A stretch of 38,398 nt of DNA from Saprospiraceae bacterium. Lineage in GTDB: Bacteria; Bacteroidota; Bacteroidia; Chitinophagales; Saprospiraceae. The stretch spans positions 1 to 38,398 of the forward strand of contig JANQWK010000055.1 of NCBI GenBank assembly GCA_030729925.1, in the 5' to 3' direction. The translations under genes were made by a program, and so were the position numbers. The notes beneath the pieces are model-generated. The model did no database searches. It saw only the letters and a program-made list of their open reading frames with translations, and was not told the origin of the DNA. Every line of letters starts with the position of its first letter. The first letter of the stretch is position 1. Below are positions 34,266 to 38,398 of the stretch, piece after piece.

Positions 34266-35723
34266 ATGCGGCGGGAATTTTTACTCCAGGTAGGTTTTGT
34301 GGTGCTGGTCAATTTGTTGATCAAGCCTTTCTATATCTTTGGAATTGACCGTACGGTTCAGAATGTAGTAGCGGCGGAGCAGTACGGTTTGTTTTTTGCC
34401 GCATTTAATTTTACTTATCTTTTTCAGATCCTCAACGATTTTGGGTTGCAGGCCTTCCACAACGGACAGGTGGCGCGCTCGGGGAGGATCGTGGGCGGCG
34501 ATCTGGTCAACCTGATCCGGGTAAAGTTTTTACTGGGGTTGGTGTACCTGCTGCTGGTGTTTGTGGTAGCGCAACTGCTGGACTATCCAAATGATTATTT
34601 GATGTGGATAGGCATGTTGGCGCTCAACCATGGGCTGAATTCCTGGGTGTTATTTTTTCGATCCGGCATATCGGGTATGGGGTATTATTTTCGGGACAGT
34701 TTGCTATCGGTGATGGACAAATTGTTGCTGATCTTGATAGCCGGGTTGCTGTTGTGGGGGGATCTGGGCCAGGGGCCTTTTCAGATGGTATGGTTGATTT
34801 GGGCACAGGGGCTGAGTTTGCTGCTGACCAGCATCGTAGCCGGGATCCTGGTTTTTCGTTTATCTGGTTCACTTTCAGCGCCTTTCAATTGGCATGGGGT
34901 TCGACAAGTACTGATAGAGAGTCTGCCTTATGCCCTGGTGGTATTTTTAATGACGGCCTACACGCGCATAGACGCAGTGATGCTGGAGCGGATGTTGGCT
35001 GAAGGAGCTGTGGAAGCGGGCAGGTATGCGGCGGGTTTCAGGTTGCTGGATGCCGTGAACATGCTGGGATTTTTGTTTGCAGGTTTATTGCTGCCCATGT
35101 TTTCGCGGCTGTTGGCTTCGGGTGAGCGGCCGGACGAACTAGCGGCAACGGGTTTTCGGGTATTGGTATCGGGAGCTGTCATTTTGGCAGCAGCCGTTTC
35201 GGTGTACAGTCAGCCCATCATGGCAGGTCTATATGTAGATGGCGATGGGTATTCGGCTCAGCTGTTGACCGCGTTGATCTGGAGTTTCCCGTTTTTTAGC
35301 GGAAGCTATATATACGGTACCCTATTGACCGCCCATCGAAGTCTGCGTGCCATGAATGCGGTGTTTGTATGGGGGGTGCTGCTGAATGTGGGATTAAATC
35401 TCTGGTGGATTCCCAGCCACAAGGCGGTGGGTGCGGCTTGGGTGACGACCCTTACCCAGGGCTTGATGTTTGTGGCGCAGTATCTGCTGGCTCACCGGCT
35501 GCTGCGAATGCCTTACGACATTCGGATTTTGCTTCGGCTGGGAATGTTGGCGGGGGTGGTAGTAGGATTGGGTTGGCTCTTGGAAGAAAGTTCCTGGTTT
35601 TTTTGGGAGCTTCGCTTTTTCCTGCTTTTGGGTATGGGGCTTATCTTTACCTTTGTGCTGGGATTGATCAAGCCCGAGTTACTGCTTGGGCTGTTGCGAT
35701 CCCGTTCACACGCTACTGACTAA
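34266..35723 (+). CDS. Polysaccharide flippase (MATE/Wzx-like)
   Basis: 485 residues, nearly all in about 12-14 hydrophobic segments, with the multidrug/oligosaccharide/polysaccharide superfamily pattern (for example EQYGLFFAAFNFTYLFQILNDFGLQ near 38-62). Such flippases move undecaprenyl-linked repeat units across the inner membrane. It begins 3 bp after the ABC permease and ends 10 bp before a Wzz-like gene, with an O-antigen ligase/polymerase next, which supports a Wzx role. The substrate is unknown. Glycosyltransferases of the pathway probably continue beyond the window or lie elsewhere. Confidence 0.9.
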   Translation: MRREFLLQVGFVVLVNLLIKPFYIFGIDRTVQNVVAAEQYGLFFAAFNFTYLFQILNDFGLQAFHNGQVARSGRIVGGDLVNLIRVKFLLGLVYLLLVFVVAQLLDYPNDYLMWIGMLALNHGLNSWVLFFRSGISGMGYYFRDSLLSVMDKLLLILIAGLLLWGDLGQGPFQMVWLIWAQGLSLLLTSIVAGILVFRLSGSLSAPFNWHGVRQVLIESLPYALVVFLMTAYTRIDAVMLERMLAEGAVEAGRYAAGFRLLDAVNMLGFLFAGLLLPMFSRLLASGERPDELAATGFRVLVSGAVILAAAVSVYSQPIMAGLYVDGDGYSAQLLTALIWSFPFFSGSYIYGTLLTAHRSLRAMNAVFVWGVLLNVGLNLWWIPSHKAVGAAWVTTLTQGLMFVAQYLLAHRLLRMPYDIRILLRLGMLAGVVVGLGWLLEESSWFFWELRFFLLLGMGLIFTFVLGLIKPELLLGLLRSRSHATD

Positions 35724-35733
35724 AAAAAGAGGT

Positions 35734-36855
35734 ATGTCATACGATCCTGAAACTGGCGGAGGGGAAGAACACCTGCTCGGAGCCCTGAATACGCTTTACC
35801 GGCGTAGAAAACTTCTGTTGTATGCTTTTGTACTGACTTGTGTGGGTTCTGCCGTGATCTCTCTGTTGCTGCCGGTGTATTACGAGGCAAGTACTATTTT
35901 TTTGTCGGCCAGTCCTGATCAGGCGAAACCGGGGGTGTTGTTTGGGGAAAACAGTTCCCAACTCAATTATTATGGCTCCACGACTGACACCGAGCGGCTG
36001 CTCACCCTGGCCGAGTCCAACGAGCTACTGGAATTTCTGATAGATTCTTTCGATTTATATCCCCATTACGATATCAATCCGGATCATCCGAAGGCAGCCT
36101 TTTTGATCAGGCGCAAGTTGAAGAGCTTGTATTCGGTCATAAAAACCAAACGCGATGCCATAGCGCTTCAGGTGGAAGATCGCGATGCAGAACTGGCTGC
36201 GCGGATGGCCAACGCTGCCCGCGAAAAAATTGGCCAGATGGCTTTATCGTTGGTGCGATCGGCACAGACCAAGGCGGTGCAGGCTTTCGAATCGGAGATG
36301 GCAGCTAAGTCCTGGGAACTATCTGTTTTTGCGGATAGCTTGCAGCGCTTCCGCCAGCAGTATGGCATTTACAACATGACGGCACAGTCTGAAAACCTGA
36401 CTACACTCTATGCTGAGGCGATATCCGAACTGGCAGATAACCGTTCCCGGCTGGAAACATTGGAACGTAGTCCTGCAATTCCTAAAGATACTTTGGCGTA
36501 TATGCGGGCTACGGTAGGAGGGCTCGAGCAAAAACTCGCGGTGATTCAGTCAGAAATGAATCGCTACAACGAAGGAGTATATAAAATGAATTTCTACGAG
36601 CGGCAGTACTACGATATCAACGAGGCATTGAGTGCTTTGAAGCTCAGGCGCAAAGAATACGGGGCGACACTGAGCGCCGATACGCCGGCGTTGATTCTGG
36701 TAGAGTCTGCCGAAACGCCCCTGGTCAAATCTCGCCCCCAGCGCAGTTTGCTGGTGCTGTTGTCGGGCGGCGTGGCACTTTTCCTGAGTGTATTCGGCAT
36801 TTTGTTGCTGGAGGCGTATCGCAGCATTGACTGGCCCAAAGTGTTCCATGACTAA
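35734..36855 (+). CDS. Wzz-like chain-length / polysaccharide co-polymerase protein
   Basis: 373 residues. Two membrane segments flank a long periplasmic domain: near 27-48 (LLLYAFVLTCVGSAVISLLL) and near 341-362 (SLLVLLSGGVALFLSVFGILLL). The domain contains alpha-helical and coiled-coil stretches (about 140-310). This is the topology of Wzz and related polysaccharide co-polymerases that set chain length. No tyrosine-kinase domain is attached. It starts at 35734 after a purine-rich AAAAAAAGAGGT, one of the few Shine-Dalgarno-like sites here; the 16 upstream codons overlap the flippase. The next gene starts inside its stop region. Confidence 0.85.
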   Translation: MSYDPETGGGEEHLLGALNTLYRRRKLLLYAFVLTCVGSAVISLLLPVYYEASTIFLSASPDQAKPGVLFGENSSQLNYYGSTTDTERLLTLAESNELLEFLIDSFDLYPHYDINPDHPKAAFLIRRKLKSLYSVIKTKRDAIALQVEDRDAELAARMANAAREKIGQMALSLVRSAQTKAVQAFESEMAAKSWELSVFADSLQRFRQQYGIYNMTAQSENLTTLYAEAISELADNRSRLETLERSPAIPKDTLAYMRATVGGLEQKLAVIQSEMNRYNEGVYKMNFYERQYYDINEALSALKLRRKEYGATLSADTPALILVESAETPLVKSRPQRSLLVLLSGGVALFLSVFGILLLEAYRSIDWPKVFHD

Positions 36856-38299
36856 CTTCATCCGAAATATTCGCGCCGGAACCACACCGGAGGTCTTGCT
36901 GATGGCTTTTCTCGGGACAACTGTGCTGAGCATTTGGTTGGGAATTGCCTTGGAGTCGTATATGTTATGGGCTACTCCGCTTGCAGTATTGCTTGTGTTT
37001 ATCGCGATCGTGGACTTTCGAAAACTATTTTTCCTGTTGCTATTTCTGATTCCGCTTTCTACGGAACTGTATTTGCCCGGCGGTTTTGCCACCGATTTCC
37101 CCACCGAACCTTTGATGGTTGGGCTGCTCCTGATTGGAGGAGCCTGGGTCTTGCAGCGGGCATCCCGACTACAGACCGATTATATCCGGCATCCTATCAG
37201 CATTCTGGTATTGTTGCACCTTGCCTGGATCCTGATGACCACACTCGGCTCGGATCTATGGATGGTCTCTCTCAAATTTTTACTCGCCAAACTCTGGTAC
37301 GTAGGGGTCTTTTACTTTTTGGCGCTGCACCTGTTGCGCCGGGAGGCGGACATGCGATTATTTTTCTGGCTGGTCTTTTCCAGTCTTTTACTGACGGTAG
37401 TTCTTACCCTTTTTCGCCATTCGGCATATAATTTTTCCTTTCAGGATGTCTTCCGGGTTTTGCATCCCTACCAGCGCAACCACGTCAACTACGCTGCGAG
37501 CATCAGTCTTTTCATTCCATTCGTATGGCTGGGGATCCGTCGCTACGCGAAAAAAAAATACCTCCGCAACCTGTTGTGGCTGGCGCTGATGATTTTGCTC
37601 CTGGGGGTGTATTTGTCCTATACCCGAGCAGCATATATTGCCCTGCTGATTGCAGTGGGCAGTTACTTTCTGATTCGAATGGGCTGGCTGAGATACCTCA
37701 TTCCCGCTGCGCTACTGGTGGCTGTATTGGCACTGGGGTATCTGATGCGTGCCAACCGGTTCATGGAACTGGCACCCAATTACGACCGGACGATTTCCCA
37801 TACCGATTTCGATAACCTCCTCGAAGCGACCTACAAATTAGAAGATATCTCCACGATGGAGCGGGTGTACCGATGGGTAGCAGGAGGCTATCTGGCTCTG
37901 GATCACCCCTGGATGGGCGTTGGCCCGGGCAATTTTGTCAATTTTTATCGCTCTTATACCCTGGACGCTTTCCGCACCTACGTCAGCAACAACAAAGAAG
38001 ATTCCGGGATCCATAGCTATTATCTGATGACACTGGTAGAGCAGGGTCTGCCGGGGCTCCTGATCTTCCTGCTCTTAGCTGCCGGAAGTCTGATCTGGGG
38101 TGAACAAGTATATCACCAGACCCGAGACCCGGAACGAAAACTACGGGTCATGGCTGCTCTATTGTGTTTGATTATTATTGATAGTTTTTTGATTATCAAT
38201 GATTTGATAGAAACAGATAAAGTTGGTCCCTTCTTTTTTATGTCCCTGGCCGTGATCGTAGCAGTGGATGTTGCCAATAGGGTTAGTTTGGATAGTTAA
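36848..38299 (+). CDS. O-antigen ligase/polymerase family membrane protein
   Basis: 483 residues with about 10-12 membrane segments and a long periplasmic loop between residues about 325-400. This is the Wzy_C/WaaL topology: the loop contains the conserved HPWMGVGPGNF segment. Family members polymerise or ligate undecaprenyl-linked polysaccharides at the periplasmic face. The ATG at 36848 overlaps the Wzz-like gene's end by 8 bp, so the two are translationally coupled. It cannot be told apart here as polymerase or ligase. Repeat copy 4 begins 16 bp after its stop. Confidence 0.87.
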   Translation: MTNFIRNIRAGTTPEVLLMAFLGTTVLSIWLGIALESYMLWATPLAVLLVFIAIVDFRKLFFLLLFLIPLSTELYLPGGFATDFPTEPLMVGLLLIGGAWVLQRASRLQTDYIRHPISILVLLHLAWILMTTLGSDLWMVSLKFLLAKLWYVGVFYFLALHLLRREADMRLFFWLVFSSLLLTVVLTLFRHSAYNFSFQDVFRVLHPYQRNHVNYAASISLFIPFVWLGIRRYAKKKYLRNLLWLALMILLLGVYLSYTRAAYIALLIAVGSYFLIRMGWLRYLIPAALLVAVLALGYLMRANRFMELAPNYDRTISHTDFDNLLEATYKLEDISTMERVYRWVAGGYLALDHPWMGVGPGNFVNFYRSYTLDAFRTYVSNNKEDSGIHSYYLMTLVEQGLPGLLIFLLLAAGSLIWGEQVYHQTRDPERKLRVMAALLCLIIIDSFLIINDLIETDKVGPFFFMSLAVIVAVDVANRVSLDS

Positions 38300-38314
38300 A
38301 TCAACTTAAATTCA

Positions 38315-38398
38315 TGATTATCAAATATTTAAAACACAGGTGCAAGGCACCTTAAAGTGCCTTGCACCTAGATTACCCTTATTAATACCCCAAGGCTG
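38315..38398 (+). repeat. Dispersed hairpin repeat, copy 4 (3' end cut by window)
   Basis: Leader 38315-38337, palindrome 38338-38369, an inserted A at 38370, tail GATTACCCTTATTAATACC at 38371-38389, then nine bases to the window end. In this copy pair 10/23 is G-C (paired), while pair 14/19 is C-A. It begins 16 bp after the O-antigen ligase/polymerase stop. The trailer seen in the other copies would extend beyond the window. Confidence 0.9.

Noticed and set aside
35686-35733. Upstream extensions of several frames (also at 25018, 21633, 32041, 36788, 30093, 18436 and 2466)
   Set aside because: These extensions overlap the preceding gene, contain the promoter box, or precede a signal peptide. 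The later ATG is better in each case.
1-38398. CRISPR array made of the palindromic repeats
   Set aside because: The four copies are 2.6 to 24.8 kb apart, with genes between them, and no cas gene is present.

Overview
The window reads as chromosomal DNA of a Bacteroidota bacterium, most likely a saprospirian (Lewinella/Haliscomenobacter type). The reasons are a gliding-motility lipoprotein (GldH), a PorV/PorQ-type type IX secretion protein, a DUF5606 protein, a fused E1 alpha-beta oxoacid dehydrogenase, a CarB without its C-terminal regulatory domain, and several promoters of the Bacteroidota TAnnTTTG(C) type. The taxon is inferred from gene content; no rRNA or tRNA gene is visible. No transposase, integrase, phage gene or CRISPR array was seen.

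Layout. 1-275: a repeat copy, then a promoter. 276-3164: sugar-nucleotidyltransferase plus VOC protein, a convergent flavin reductase and a membrane-anchored thioredoxin. 3259-5445: grpE-dnaJ-gldH. 5448-9096 (minus): carB and an unknown lipoprotein, with an attenuator-like hairpin in the carB leader. 9233-18286: an operon marked at both ends by a promoter and a terminator, encoding a TonB-dependent receptor, a 1337-residue secreted surface protein and a PorV-like barrel. 18469-21396: greA, a HIT protein and fused oxoacid dehydrogenase E1. 21666-24653: DUF5606 protein, M3 peptidase and a convergent membrane-anchored unknown. 25057-27098: GT2 glycosyltransferase, DUF2400 protein and convergent DUF4783 protein. 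27545-29643: gpmI and a lipoprotein. 30135-32913: M28 peptidase, hpt and an inositol-monophosphatase-family protein. 33024-38299: ABC permease, then a polysaccharide export/assembly set (flippase, Wzz-like chain-length protein, O-antigen ligase/polymerase).

The most unusual signal is a dispersed intergenic repeat of about 95 bp, present four times in the same orientation (1-72, 24788-24882, 27351-27446, 38315 to the window end). Each copy has a 23-nt AT-rich leader (seen in three copies), a 32-nt near-perfect palindrome, a 19-nt nearly invariant tail (GATTACCCTTATTAATACC) and a 21-nt trailer ending near CGTAACC. The palindrome shows a compensatory C-G to G-C swap between copies, so the fold is probably conserved. 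I do not recognise the family.

Other regulatory candidates are a minus-strand small RNA with a strong intrinsic terminator (about 29859-29960), a 9-bp stem in the leader of the TonB operon, and nested inverted repeats before the M3 peptidase.
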